Positions 37,604 through 48,616 of a stretch of DNA of 64,000 nt are shown piece after piece. Position 1 is the stretch's first letter. Each line of letters begins with the position of its first letter. The stretch is taken from the NCBI GenBank assembly GCA_963931925.1, contig OZ007567.1:95053676-95117675 (forward strand), given 5' to 3'. The stretch comes from Onchidella celtica (Eukaryota > Mollusca > Gastropoda > Systellommatophora > Onchidiidae). The notes under the pieces are model-generated. The model did not search any database, was not told the DNA's origin, and saw nothing but the letters and a program-made list of their open reading frames with translations. The translations under genes and the position numbers were made by a program.

Positions 37604-38324
37604 ACAGTCCTGATTTGTTCATTTTAGTCTAGGGAACAGTGACACAAAGTGGTATGATAATCAGCCAGAACGGATAGCATAACACCTTTGGACAGTTTCG
37701 CATTGAGGACCTGCTTATTTGCGTTTTACTATACAGAAAGAATTATGTCTATTCTTTAAAATAGAAGTCAGTAATTTTTATCTTCTATTGATATTTGTGC
37801 CACTTATAGCATCAAAACTGTGATGTGTACCGTCATTCAGTCACAACTCACGATCATTTTGAGTGGACATAACCTCGGAGAAGCCAAAGTTCCATGACGT
37901 CGTCTGAAACAAATTCATAAAAGAATTATGTAAATTCTGAACCCAATCCAGGGGAGAGTTTTTTTGTTTTTGTTTTACAGTTAATTAGCTCGTTTCAACA
38001 ACTTGGAGTGGAGGTCAGAACGTGTGAGCAACCTAAGCTTAATTATGGCACCGTCATAGCATAACAATGACGCTAATAATTGTTGATGTACTCACTGACC
38101 AGCTCAACAGAGCTCTGTGATGCGCGTGACCTAATTGAGGATTTTTTTTTCTTTAGTATTCGAGACAACGGATCAGCCCAGCAAATTCCGTCCGTCATGC
38201 AAAGGTGGTACCGCATCAATGTTGTCATCAAAAGCAATAATGGGCGCCTCAGAATGAAAAAAAAAAAACTATTTCGCACAGGAGTGTCCAGCTTACACGC
38301 GGGGATTTTGTGGACATCGCGACC

Positions 38325-38558
38325 AGTTCTTGTTTGTTCCAACTCCACTGTTTGTACAACTGAGAGATCCGACGTTCAAAGTTTTTGCGGCCTTAGTATT
38401 ATGATAACGAAATTAGAAACATTCGGAACTGAGAAACAGCTTGATCAATGTCACAAGGTATTTAAAGAAGCGTCAAAGTGTGTCCTGGTCATACGTTTAC
38501 TACAGACTAAAAGATCCCCAGTTTTTCGGGAAATGGAGATGGAACAAAGCAGAACTAA
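38325..38558 (-). mobile_element. MITE-C copy 2
   Basis: Plus-strand left end AGTTCTTGTTTGTTCCAACT and right end ATGGAACAAAGCAGAACT are inverted relative to each other. The reverse complement aligns with 37370-37603 throughout, including ATCAAGCTGTTTCTCAGTTC at the future MITE-B site. The 184-residue plus frame at 38080-38634, the longest non-microsatellite frame here, runs antisense through this repeat and past both ends, so I do not call it a gene. GACAT on both sides may be a target duplication. Confidence 0.6.
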
Positions 38559-39954
38559 GGTCACGACATACCTGAGAGAAAGAACAGTTCGCCTCAGCTT
38601 CCTGTGTCTCGTGCTATATCTGCAAATCCTGTAGAAACTGGATGATATTAAGAGGCACACAGACGAAAACTATTTCCATTTACAGCCAGTTAGTCAAATG
38701 AGCATTTTTGGTAGAGAAGATGAGTGGAGTTTCATAATAACTACTTAGCACTAGTTGCTTTGCACGGTACAGAGTGTGTTTAGAATGGATCGTAAGGCTT
38801 CAGCATCTTCAAAAGGGCAGAAAGATTCATCATTATGGAGGCACTGAAGAGCAAACCAAAACGAATGTCTAAGGCCTGTATATGCAACGCGGTGAGCCAA
38901 GTCGGTTTTGTGGACTAAAGGGTTAAAGCTGACCTCGCGCACAAAGACTGAATGAAGCATGCCTGTTTCGCCAGTTGATTCAAAGGAAGTTCAAGTCCCA
39001 GTTTAACCCGACGCAAAAGAGACTTAACTCCCGGTGCACTGCTTGCCTTACTTGAGGTCTTGGAGAGCTGAATCTTTCTTAGATGCCAGCGCTTGAGCTA
39101 AACTAATGTCAGAGATTCCAACCTTTTTTGTTTTAAAACTTGACTAGGAGTGCATTCTCCTGTACTCTTTTGCAGGTGTTTTTTTCATTCGCTTTCTATT
39201 TGTTTCGTCCGTTGCCTTCCAAGCTGCTGCTCTACACAAACGTGATTCTCAGTCTGCATAAAGATGCTTAATCTCAGAAATCAAACTCACGTCCACGACA
39301 GGATATCTGACATTCACAAAAACAGAGCGGATATTGAAAAATAGTATATAGATCTAGTAATTAGTATCTCAAACAAAAATAATTGATGTTTTTGGAATGT
39401 AATAGTATAGTTAATTATTATATTTCCTATAATGGTAAGAAAGCGCAAAAAGAATAACAAAATAGGCCGGCTATGATAGACGTGCAGCCCTTTTTTTTTA
39501 TTTTGGAAAAGGAAAAAAATGGGGGAGAGGGGGGGGGTATGGCGTTGTGATGACGAGAGGGTCATGCTGGGTCATAGAAATCTGATTCTACCAGGGAACG
39601 TTGGTAAGGGCAGGGGTCATGTTTCAGGAGGTCTCAAGTGCCGGGAAATACCAAGTGGCCTACACACAAAACCTTATGATGTGCCCCGCCCCTTTTTTGC
39701 TCTTCACTAATAAGAATCAGTCACTTAATAGCCAATACAAAAGACACTTAATACCAAATTATGTTATACATTCTAGTATCTGCAAAGTGTTGCCATTTAT
39801 TATTATTATTATTTTCTTTCTTTTTATAGTCACCGCGCTGTTAATTTGGAGAAAAGTCGCAGAGCCAGGGGAAAGTAAAGCAGTTTGTCTTAGTTTTATA
39901 TGCGCTTCCTCCCCATAGTTAAGCCTGGACCAATCACGCATGTTTTACAGTGCA
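38559..39954. other. No gene recognised
   Basis: Spacer between MITE-C copy 2 and MITE-B copy 2. A segment near 38990-39040 (TTCAAGTCCCAGTTTAACCC) loosely resembles 58993-59045, perhaps another old repeat. Confidence 0.4.
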
Positions 39955-39961
39955 GTCACAC

Positions 39962-40192
39962 CCGAGACACAGAATACCGAGACGGGCTATTCCTTCTGTC
40001 ACTATATGTCCACAGCTTGTGCGCGTATGAACACGGTGAGTACTACTCTCGGAGCTCTGTGGTACTAGTCTTTTTCGTTCCATTATGAAGGGAGTATGGT
40101 GCGAATTGTTGCATTGTTGGCATGGATGGTACGCGCACAGGCCGGCGGACGGAAAATGATGAGTTGGTCCGTCTTGATATCCTGTGTCTCGG
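39962..40192 (+). mobile_element. MITE-B copy 2 (7-bp duplication GTCACAC)
   Basis: 231 bp, ends CCGAGACACAG / CTGTGTCTCGG, flanked by GTCACAC at 39955-39961 and 40193-40199. MITE-A copy 3 begins at the very next base, 40200: its own 8-bp target is this element's last G plus the whole right GTCACAC. No coding capacity. Confidence 0.88.
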
Positions 40193-40199
40193 GTCACAC

Positions 40200-40569
40200 C
40201 ACAGACTAATAAAATACCCAGACTGGATGATCCCACTGTGTGACGTCATAAAACAGCGAAAGGTCATGAACCATCAGCCATTCTAGGTTTACGGTAGCGA
40301 CCGACGCTTTAGCCTAGTTACAATTTTGAATGATACCATTTTGACGCGCCTACGAACGCGGAAGTTTGGTTCTGCACCAAGAAATTAATACATGTACAAC
40401 CAATCTTGACATATAAAAAGAAATTTCTACTGCATGCAGATAGAACTAGAATCGGAATTTCCCCGAGCGGCGGCCATGTTGGTTATACAGTCGCCGCTCG
40501 GGAAATTCCGTAAAAAAACGACACAGCCCGAAGCTCGTGTTTCCAGTCTGATTAATTTATTAGTCTGTG
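40200..40569 (+). mobile_element. MITE-A copy 3 (8-bp duplication GGTCACAC)
   Basis: 370 bp with intact ends CACAGACTAATAA / TTATTAGTCTGTG and a perfect 8-bp duplication GGTCACAC at 40192-40199 and 40570-40577. This is the cleanest evidence that the family is hAT-like. The GC-rich hairpin is at about 40452-40510. It inserted at the right edge of MITE-B copy 2. Confidence 0.92.
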
Positions 40570-40577
40570 GGTCACAC

Positions 40578-41180
40578 CGTGTCACCGAAGAAGAGCAACA
40601 TAATTATGAACTTGAATACAAACCGCTTGAGTAATAACATTTTCTTTTCTTCAAGCCTGAACCCCAGGCTCCTGGCTTATAAGTCGTTTTTGAGGTCCAG
40701 AAACAGATCAGAGCGTCCCCTTAGACTGACAAGGTTCTAACTCTCTTCCGTCAACTTTTGAGAAATCGAGGATTGAAGTTTCACGTGATCGTAGCTTTTA
40801 TTTAGATCAAAGGTTGTTTTTTTCTTTTTAGTAATAGTTACAATTACACACTGAATCTGCTTGGTACTTGACACACAAAGGAGAAAACCTGTAGAAGTAG
40901 CCTTAGTGCGTAACTCAATTCAGCCAAAAAGTGGAGATACAACCTTGTCATTCTAAGAGGGCGAGATGTTGGTATCAAAAGACTCAAATCAGCAATGTAC
41001 AAAATATAAAACCCTTAATTGCAATCATGATCACACTATTAATAATAATTATGTTTCCTGTTGTAACAATGCGCTTTTTCCCACCACGTCACCCAATCTG
41101 TATCCACTATGGGACCACAGTGCACTCTGTGCAAAGTAAGAAACTCGTAGTGACACGTCGAGCAGTGTTAACTGAACGCA
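40578..41180. other. No gene recognised
   Basis: Spacer between MITE-A copy 3 and the nested stack beginning at 41186. No supported feature. Confidence 0.45.
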
Positions 41181-41476
41181 ACCTTAGTTCTTGTTTCTTA
41201 TTAAATTTCTGAACAACCGGAGATCTTTTAGCATGTAGAAGATGTACAACAAATGCGCACTTTGACTCTTGTTTAAAAATGCCATGTGGCTCTTAGTCTT
41301 ACCATGCAGTTTCACCCACAGACTAATAAATCAACCAGACTGGAAACACAAGCTTCGGGCTGTGTCGTTTTTTACGGAAGTTAATGAGATGCGGCCGCAT
41401 AACCAACGTGGCCGCCGCTCGGGAAATTCCGATTCTAGTTCTATCTGCAGTAGAATTTTCTTTTTATTTGTCAAGA

Positions 41477-42015
41477 CTAGCTGATTTGCCCGGACCTGCC
41501 CGGGATAAATCGATTTATTAGTTTCAGTTCTGGGTGATTATTATGGACCTGCTTCATTTTGCCTGTTCCTTTAGCTTTATTTTATTTTTGTTTGTTTGTT
41601 TGTTTTTAGATACGTTTTTACTGCTCTCCCTTTGCGTGTTGACGTCCTGCTCATCCCGTCAGCATCCGTCAAATGGCTATGATTTGCGCACGGGTTAGTT
41701 TGTTTGTTAGTGAACACATCGCAGGAAGTGATAACGTCATGTGTAGGCGGAAGTGGGCTATTATTAGAAACATACATCACTATCTTATTGATCGTAAATT
41801 TCGGATCCAACGCTCTCGTGAACTTAGTCTTTAATTATAACCGCATTTACCGATTAACTCAGAAATAACAAACGGTTTTGTTTGTGTATAGCGATAGGAA
41901 CAATGTTCGCTATCCCATAATTCTTTGTGCCAAATTTCAGGTCGGTGCGTTGTGTAGTCTCCGAGTCCATAGGACTATTAGGGGTTTTGTTGTAGCTTTA
42001 TTATATAGATATAGA
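41477..42015 (-). mobile_element. Non-autonomous Helitron, 539 bp
   Basis: Read on the minus strand it begins TCTATATCTATATAATAAAG, ends CAGCTAG, and has a hairpin (CCCGG-GCAGGT-CCGGG) about 11 bases before the CTAG. It lies exactly between A and T of the host sequence without duplication. The empty site is present in MITE-A copy 5 (ATCAAGATTGG near 58647-58657; the filled site reads TCAAGA|element|TTGG). These are the Helitron hallmarks: 5' TC, 3' hairpin plus CTRR, A^T target. It has no Rep/helicase coding capacity, so it would depend on an autonomous partner. Confidence 0.87.
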
Positions 42016-42096
42016 TTGGTTGTACATGTATTAATAATGCATTATCTTGCCTATCCTTTCATTTGATTGTCTACAGCTGCCTTTTTTTTTATTGTT

Positions 42097-43193
42097 TGTC
42101 ACGATCACGTGCGTGAAGATGGTCACGACCACGTGTGTGATGAGTACCTAACTTATTTACCTTTCAAACCCAGCTAACAAGCCAAGCAAGCAGACCAGCG
42201 ATCAATGGACACATGGAGTGAGATCTAAATTAAACGATATTTAATTATAAATGCATGACAAAACTTACGTCAAAACATTCAACTCATGATAATCACATAC
42301 ATAATCACAAAAACAGATATTTCAAATTTACTCTTGGGGATCATGGCTATTCTCTATTCCCCGTTTCACATCTAGATCTAATCCCTCTGTCCATAAACTT
42401 AACTACGTATACTTAATAGTCTCTGTCAACAGCTGCCCTCCTCGTTGATGCAGTTTCACGTCTCCAGAGTTCACACGATCCTTTCTAGATCTCTAACTTC
42501 GACGATAAAAGGGGAAACAGACGCCCCTGGCTTCTCACAAATAAGAACACACAGTTAACACCCGCCATCGTAGATTACTAGCTCCTTGAGGGGTTCTCAT
42601 CATCCCGTCCTCAGGACTCTTCCACTTCTGCAAACACACAGCACATCGACGGTTCACACCCGTCATCGTAAATCACGAGCTCCTGAAGGGTTCCCGTCCT
42701 ATCATCAGGACTCCTCAACTTCTGGTCCCCATGGCACGACCTTCCACTTGTCGCCCGGACGATAAATTCTTCTTATTGGGAAATAAATGTGAACATCATG
42801 GATCCCTCACACACCTAATACTTCTGGTCCCCACTGGCACGACCTTCCACTTGTCGCCCGGACCGATAAATTCTGCGTCTTCCTTTAGGAATGAATAACT
42901 TGGGAACCACGTGTGTCGAGCTTCTCCTCTACTTATACTCCCGAGGCCTTTGCACACGCGACTAGTTTAAAGCGAGTCGTGTGTATCTATTCACGCTCGT
43001 CAACAATGTTAAAAACCATGTTTTCCCCTGCTAAGCTCACCCCCCTTAGACTCGTTGCGCACAAGGCCACCGACCTTCCTCGTGATATTTAATCTTTCAT
43101 GCTAGTCAACAACTTAAAAACTCCCCTTCTCCTCTACTAAGTTTACCCCCTCTATACTCGTGGCGTACAAGGTCATCAACCTTAATCGTGGCA
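42097..43193. mobile_element. Solo LTR, family 1 (4-bp target duplication TGTT)
   Basis: Nearly identical to 5856-7068, but lacks one internal unit of about 116 bp. Starts TGTCACGATCACG and ends ATCGTGGCA (one substitution from GACA). TGTT flanks it (42093-42096 and 43194-43197). MITE-A copy 5 preserves the uninterrupted target ATTGTTATAAATGAT at about 58726-58740, which has TGTT once. High identity to the 5856 copy suggests both inserted fairly recently. Confidence 0.9.
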
Positions 43194-43357
43194 TGTTATA
43201 AATGATGACTTTTAACGACCGCTGCATTGTACCTATGCTGAAGCGTCGGTCGCAACCGTAAACCTAATGTGGCGGATGGTTCATGACCTTTCGCTGTTTT
43301 GTGACGTCACACAATGGGCTCATCCAATCTGGGTATTTCATTAGTCTGTGGTGTCAC

Positions 43358-43588
43358 CTGAGACACAGAATACTGAGTCGGACCATTCCTTCTTTCACTA
43401 TATGTCCACAACTTGAGCGCGTACAAACACGGCGCGTACTACTCACAGAGCTCCATGGTACTACTCTTCTTCGTTCAATTATGCAGGGGCGCGGTGCGAA
43501 TTGTTGCAATGTTGATACGGATGATACGCGCGCAAGTCGACGGACGGCAAAATGACGAATTGAGCCATCTCGGTATCCCTTGTCTCAG
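43358..43588 (+). mobile_element. MITE-B copy 3 (7-bp duplication GTTTCAC)
   Basis: 231 bp, ends CTGAGACACAG / CTTGTCTCAG. The right flank is GTTTCAC (43589-43595). The original left flank is now at 41309-41315, also GTTTCAC, because MITE-A copy 4 inserted across it; the newer copy at 43351-43357 has one change (GTGTCAC). MITE-C copies 1 and 2 show single GTTTCGC and GTTTCTC at the corresponding empty position. Confidence 0.88.
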
Positions 43589-43826
43589 GTTTCACAGTTC
43601 TGATTTACTCTAATTCCTTATCATAATGCTATCGTTAGGGAATCGTAGTATTTCACACAGAAAACTATAGATAAGCGGTGAACACAACTCAGTATTTCCT
43701 TTATTCGGCTTTGTAATTAGTCTCAGGTCCATTAACACCCATTATGCATGATACTGAAGCCGCAAACGTTTGACGTCGAATTTCTCAGTCGTGCAAAAAA
43801 AAGTGGAGTTGGAAGCAACAACTTAG

Positions 43827-44588
43827 GGTCGCGATAATTAGCCTAGTATTTTTCTATCTGCCTAGAGTTTCTTTCCTTCCATGCACGAGAGCGATGACCA
43901 GTCACACAGACTGGCGCTCCCCTATTTCTGCAGAGGCATTTTCTTCTCGTATGTATGTGAGGGGAGGGGGCACATGTGGTTAGGTTTCTCTTCTTGTGAT
44001 CGAGGGATGTGCAGTTGTTTCTATTTTCGTCTTTGTTTAGCTAGTGTCTAAGAGAGAGGGAGAGAGAGAACGAGACAGAGAGGCCCAGAAAGAGAGAGAG
44101 AAAGAGATCGAGAGAGAGAGAGAGCAAGAAAGAGATGAAAGAGAGAGAGAAAGAGCGAGCGAGAGAAAGACAGAGAGAGAAAGAATGAAAGAGAGAAAGA
44201 GAGAGAAATAAAGAGATCGAGAGAGAGAAAGAGGTCGAGAGAGAAAGATAAAGAGAGCGAGGGAGCAAAATCACTTGTTGATTTACGAAATTGTCATCAA
44301 ATGTACCTTAGCAGGAAAAATAAGCAAAATTAAACCGGTTGGGGTTTATGGATGTAATAGATTCCTTCATTATTGTATTTGTATTTCCAATTCATATTTG
44401 TTATTTCCAATAATATTCAAATAGAAATAAAGAGTGCTCAAGGTTAGGGAAGTTTTTATCCGCAGTTCATTGCCAGTGTTAAGAAGGTAGTGGCTCATAT
44501 ATTTCTATAATTGTTGAGTCTAAATATGATATAGGTCACGACCTTGCAGTCTTGATCACTGCTATCTCACGGTTAAAATCTGGACTTG
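43827..44588. repeat. Spacer with GA-rich low-complexity tract (44049-44268)
   Basis: 44049-44268 is imperfect GA/GAAA/GATC repeats that translate to a spurious poly Ser/Leu minus frame. The sequence on either side has no supported feature. Confidence 0.8.
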
Positions 44589-44752
44589 CTCTCTTTCTCT
44601 CTCTCTCTGTGTTTGTCTATCAGTCTGTCTGTCTGTCTCTTTTTCTCTTTCTCTCTGTCTCTTTCTCTCTCTGTCTCTCTCACCTTTCTCTCTGTCATTC
44701 TATCTTTCCCTCTCTCCCTTTTTTCCTATCTTTCTCTCCCTGTCTGTCTGAC

Positions 44753-44810
<58 letters not shown>

Positions 44811-44887
44811 CATCTATCCATCCATCCATCCATCCATCCATCCATCCATCCATCCATCCATCCATCCATCCATCCTTCCATCCGTCC

Positions 44888-44980
<93 letters not shown>

Positions 44981-44981
44981 C

Positions 44982-45030
<49 letters not shown>

Positions 45031-45037
45031 CATCTAC

Positions 45038-45107
<70 letters not shown>

Positions 45108-45108
45108 C
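44589..45108. repeat. Composite microsatellite CT - TCTA - TCCA - TCTA, about 520 bp
   Basis: CT/TCTG repeats at 44589-44754, TCTA at 44755-44811, TCCA at 44812-44888 and TCTA again at 44889-45108 with three single TCCA or CCTA variants. The 259- and 194-residue frames with YLSI repeats are translations of this array. Confidence 0.97.
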
Positions 45109-45206
45109 ATACACACACCCTATCTCCAAGCGTTTCTTCCAGTGTGTTTGTAAAATCGCAGACAATGTAGACCATGTAAAACGCGTCGTGTGTTTTCCCA
45201 TGTGTC

Positions 45207-45219
45207 CTCTCTCTCTCTT

Positions 45220-45271
<52 letters not shown>
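45207..45271. repeat. CT microsatellite
   Basis: About 65 bp of CT with occasional TTTC, 100 bp beyond the composite array. Confidence 0.95.
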
Positions 45272-45272
<1 letters not shown>

Positions 45273-45839
45273 TTCTCTTGATTTCAGCATGCCAGAAATA
45301 CCACTTTCTTTGTGACAGAGATAATGTGTGATATTTTGGGGAAATAATTTCCCTTAGTATCGCCACCCGAGCCATTGTATATTGAACTCTTTTTAGTGGA
45401 TTGTAAATGAAGAATAGAATGTGAATCCATATTTTTAAGGATAGAACGAGTCAGGGCGAACATAGTATCCTACAGGTAAAGATGAAGAGAAGGGAAGGTC
45501 AAGAGACCTTTGTATGGGAAAGGGAACACTGAGCATTCAGTCCATTTGCATCATTTCGTTTCTAATAATAATAAATATTATTTACATTTTATGCCAGAGC
45601 TGTGTCCTTCCTTGAAATTCTCTAAAGATTCTGATTAATATGTGATATTTTTTTGTAAATATGTATGAATGAGCTAGTATACATACATATGTATGTATGT
45701 ACTTTCGCAATACCTCAGTCTAGTTGTGACTGCTCTACCAAACGGTCATTCATCAAAAGCTTTTTTTTTTTTTAATGTACTTTTTCATTCTAGACCCATA
45801 ACCAGGACACACAGACAGATCACTCCAACATAAAACGCA

Positions 45840-48616
45840 AAATACATGTTTTCATTTATTAATCAACAGTTTATTACTTCAGTAACAAGAGCAACATGGC
45901 GGCTTTGCCGAGACAATGAGGCATTTATATAGAGGAAACCAGAGAAGATTTGCCAAATGTCTCAGCACAGTGTACATAATAGGGTCACATAGACCTAGGG
46001 AATAATACACAGTTATGTATGGATTGGAATGTTCACAGTGTACAAAACAGGATATTATACAGAGCTTTGCTGGGTTCTTCAGCTCTTATTTTATTGTATT
46101 TTGTTCATAAAGTCATGATATTTCCTCAGCCGAAACAGGTTGTCAGCTGTGGTCGTAATGATTTTCTGGAAAAATATGGCCCTCAGAGATAGCAACTATT
46201 CTTAAGAGTCTTTATGGCTCCGAAAATTAAAACAAAAAACAAAAAAAAACATTAACATTTACAGACTCTGGAAGTAGCTTTTATCCTTGCCTGCAGCACA
46301 ATACTTCAATGTCTCAAATTAAACTAAACACAAAGAGAAAGCCATCGTGTTTTGGAGAAGAGCTGCTCCAACCGCTGATACACTCAGTTTTAACGAGTTC
46401 ACTGCGATGCCAATGGAGAAATTGACGGCCGGTAATTGCATTGACATAAACGATGACAGTGACAATAACATAGCTATTCTGTTTAAATAATAACAGACAT
46501 ATATTTTTTTTTAAATCAACAAAAAAATTAAATAAATAAATAAACACGTAAATAAATAATTTCCTGCTGGCATCAGTGAAATTGCACATGGGCAGCACCA
46601 GTTTAGCAGCTCTAAAACGTTTCTTTATAAACAAAGCAAAACAACAACAAACACAGCGACTGTTCGAGACGTAATTTTCTACCCAAGGAACCACACAAAA
46701 GAAATCTCAGAGACAGAAAGGCCAGATAATGGCTTAACATTCGGAAACTGAGTTAAACTGAACATTGTGCAGTTTAGAAGTAGGTTTGAAAATTGTTCAG
46801 TCCAACTTAAAACACTAAGATTGATACTGACGTCACTCATTAATCACTAGCATTTTTGCGCCACAGAAGAAAGACTGACGCCTGGCTCTTAGATATCTGA
46901 ACTTGTTAAACACGATAGCCAGTTATTTCCAGGCACTTTTATACTGTACATTTTGAATGAGACATATGGCCCTTAATTACGAAAAGCACACGTAAATCCT
47001 CACACCGCTGCTCTTCTTTTCCAAACCTTGAATAGCAAGTTCAATACTTGTTGATTAAGAACGCAGTGCAAGCTATGACCAAACATGCAAGATACATTTG
47101 ATGGATAATTTTTGCATCTCCCTGAAACATTTATAACTATGGTTATTATTTACCAGCACTTTTGCTGATGTGTCACCATTGTTTTTGTCATGACACCATC
47201 TATTTCATCCAGCTGAAGATATATGTCAACATTCATAGGTTTTGAATTACGAAATGCATAATAAAATCAATCAGACATAAAAAGATACACATTTATGAGG
47301 AGAAAAAGAAACACCTTTATCTGTTTGTTTACTTAACCTTGTCAGAGTCTCTTCAATGACAATAAGGTACAGCAAACCAATGATTGGTGTTTGCAGCACG
47401 TCCTGTTCCAGGTATGTCAAAACATGTGGTTTTTCTACAAAACCCTCCAGTGTAAATATACAGAACTAATCGAATTAACCTTTGATTTACGACATCTCTG
47501 GAAAGATCGATATGACATCCTACATAAATATAATACTCGATCGCAGTCCTGACAGTACAAAAAGCATTTAAAAAATGACGGTTTAACTTTAATTGTCTGC
47601 ATCATATCGAGAGGACTCAAATGAAACAAAAGGTAGCACTATTGATAATTAAAAACCAATCTTAAACCACAGTGCGTTCCAGTGGTGAATGATAGTTATA
47701 GCTGAAACTTGATATACCGACTGTACATTATAGAGAAGATGTGAGACAAGAAAAGTGTTCTTTTTTTTTGTTGTCTGTTTGTTTGTTTGTTTGTTTGCTT
47801 GTTTTTTGCCCTCCTCTGTCATTGTTTAGGCTTAGTAAATCAAATTTAATTCTGAAATCTAAATCCCTTATCTTTAATCCTGGACGTGAAATACAGTTTT
47901 AGTGGCAATGTGCAGCAAACCGGGTTTGCCAAGTAATCACTTCGTAAAAGCATCAATAAAGTAAAGTCAGGACTTAATTCTAGGTATTCCTGAGGTATCC
48001 AAGTATCTTGAAATTCAATAGGCAAAAAAATCAACAATTCCACCCAAATACAATACATTCAAATTCCAGACTAGTCATATTTCATGTTACTACCTCAGCG
48101 AGCAAAACATGATAACTATATTAACCACATAATTCTCGCAGGTAAAGATCCAAATACACATTGTTATTTCAACAGATGGTCTCTATGACAGCATCTGGCA
48201 GATGTTCGCACAGAATAAACAAAGACTGTTGTAATATAACCTTGAATGCAATAAATAAGACCCTAACCAGATAAATTTGAACTGCGGTGATTTTTTTTCC
48301 CACATTAGCAGATCACTATATTGCATTTTGCAAGGCTCATCATCGTTCATGGAACAACAGTGGGAAAGATAATAATTATATAAATGGTCAAAATATAATC
48401 AATGCATATATAATTATATAAAATACCAAATCATTATCATTAATAGATTGAAACAGTACTTTTCATGAAACAATTTACTCACGCTGCGACGCCGAGAAAT
48501 CTTTCTGAAGGTACAGGCAATTGTGAATAAATTTGACATAGTTAGGTATTAAATGAAATAGAATGAAGGTATGTACAATAATTGGCAACAGTGAGAATAA
48601 AAGATAAGGTGAATAC
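45840..48616 (-). other. Possible long 3' UTR of the secreted-precursor gene
   Basis: AT-rich, free of the repeat families seen elsewhere, and directly downstream of the stop codon at 48617 on the minus strand. Minus-strand AATAAA signals occur at 45875-45870 and 45860-45855, with another near 46087. No recognised coding frame is present. A TTTG tract lies at 47776-47800. That this is transcribed is inference; an ordinary intergenic spacer is equally compatible. Confidence 0.25.

Larger units (their letters stand above)
41317..43350 (-). mobile_element. MITE-A copy 4, interrupted by a Helitron and an LTR
   Basis: Ends CACAGACTAATAA (41317) and TTAGTCTGTG (43350). The 8-bp duplication is GTTTCACC (41309-41316) against GTGTCACC (43351-43358), 7 of 8. 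Removing 41477-42015 and 42097-43193 (plus one TGTT) leaves about 394 bp that align with copy 5 at 58492-58892, a subfamily with a different middle from copies 1-3. The insertion target was the left duplication of MITE-B copy 3 plus that element's first base. Confidence 0.88.
41186..43826 (+). mobile_element. MITE-C copy 3, split by nested insertions
   Basis: The two halves, 41186-41316 and 43589-43826, match the first and second halves of MITE-C copies 1 and 2 (shared words GAGATCTTTTAGCATGTAGA, GTTTCAC...TTCTGATTTA, CTCAGTCGTGCAAA and GTGGAGTTGGAA). Between them lie MITE-B copy 3, MITE-A copy 4, a Helitron and a solo LTR. This copy is the outermost and therefore oldest layer of the stack. 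Confidence 0.65.

Noticed and set aside
38080-38634. 184-residue plus-strand frame
   Set aside because: It crosses MITE-C copy 2 antisense and has no recognisable domain.
5856-43193. 5856-7068 and 42097-43193 as the two LTRs of one element
   Set aside because: Each has its own target duplication (TTAT and TGTT) and unrelated sequence between them, so they are independent solo LTRs.
44552-45331. 259-residue frame rich in YLSI repeats
   Set aside because: It is the translation of the CT/TCTA/TCCA microsatellite, open in several frames at once.
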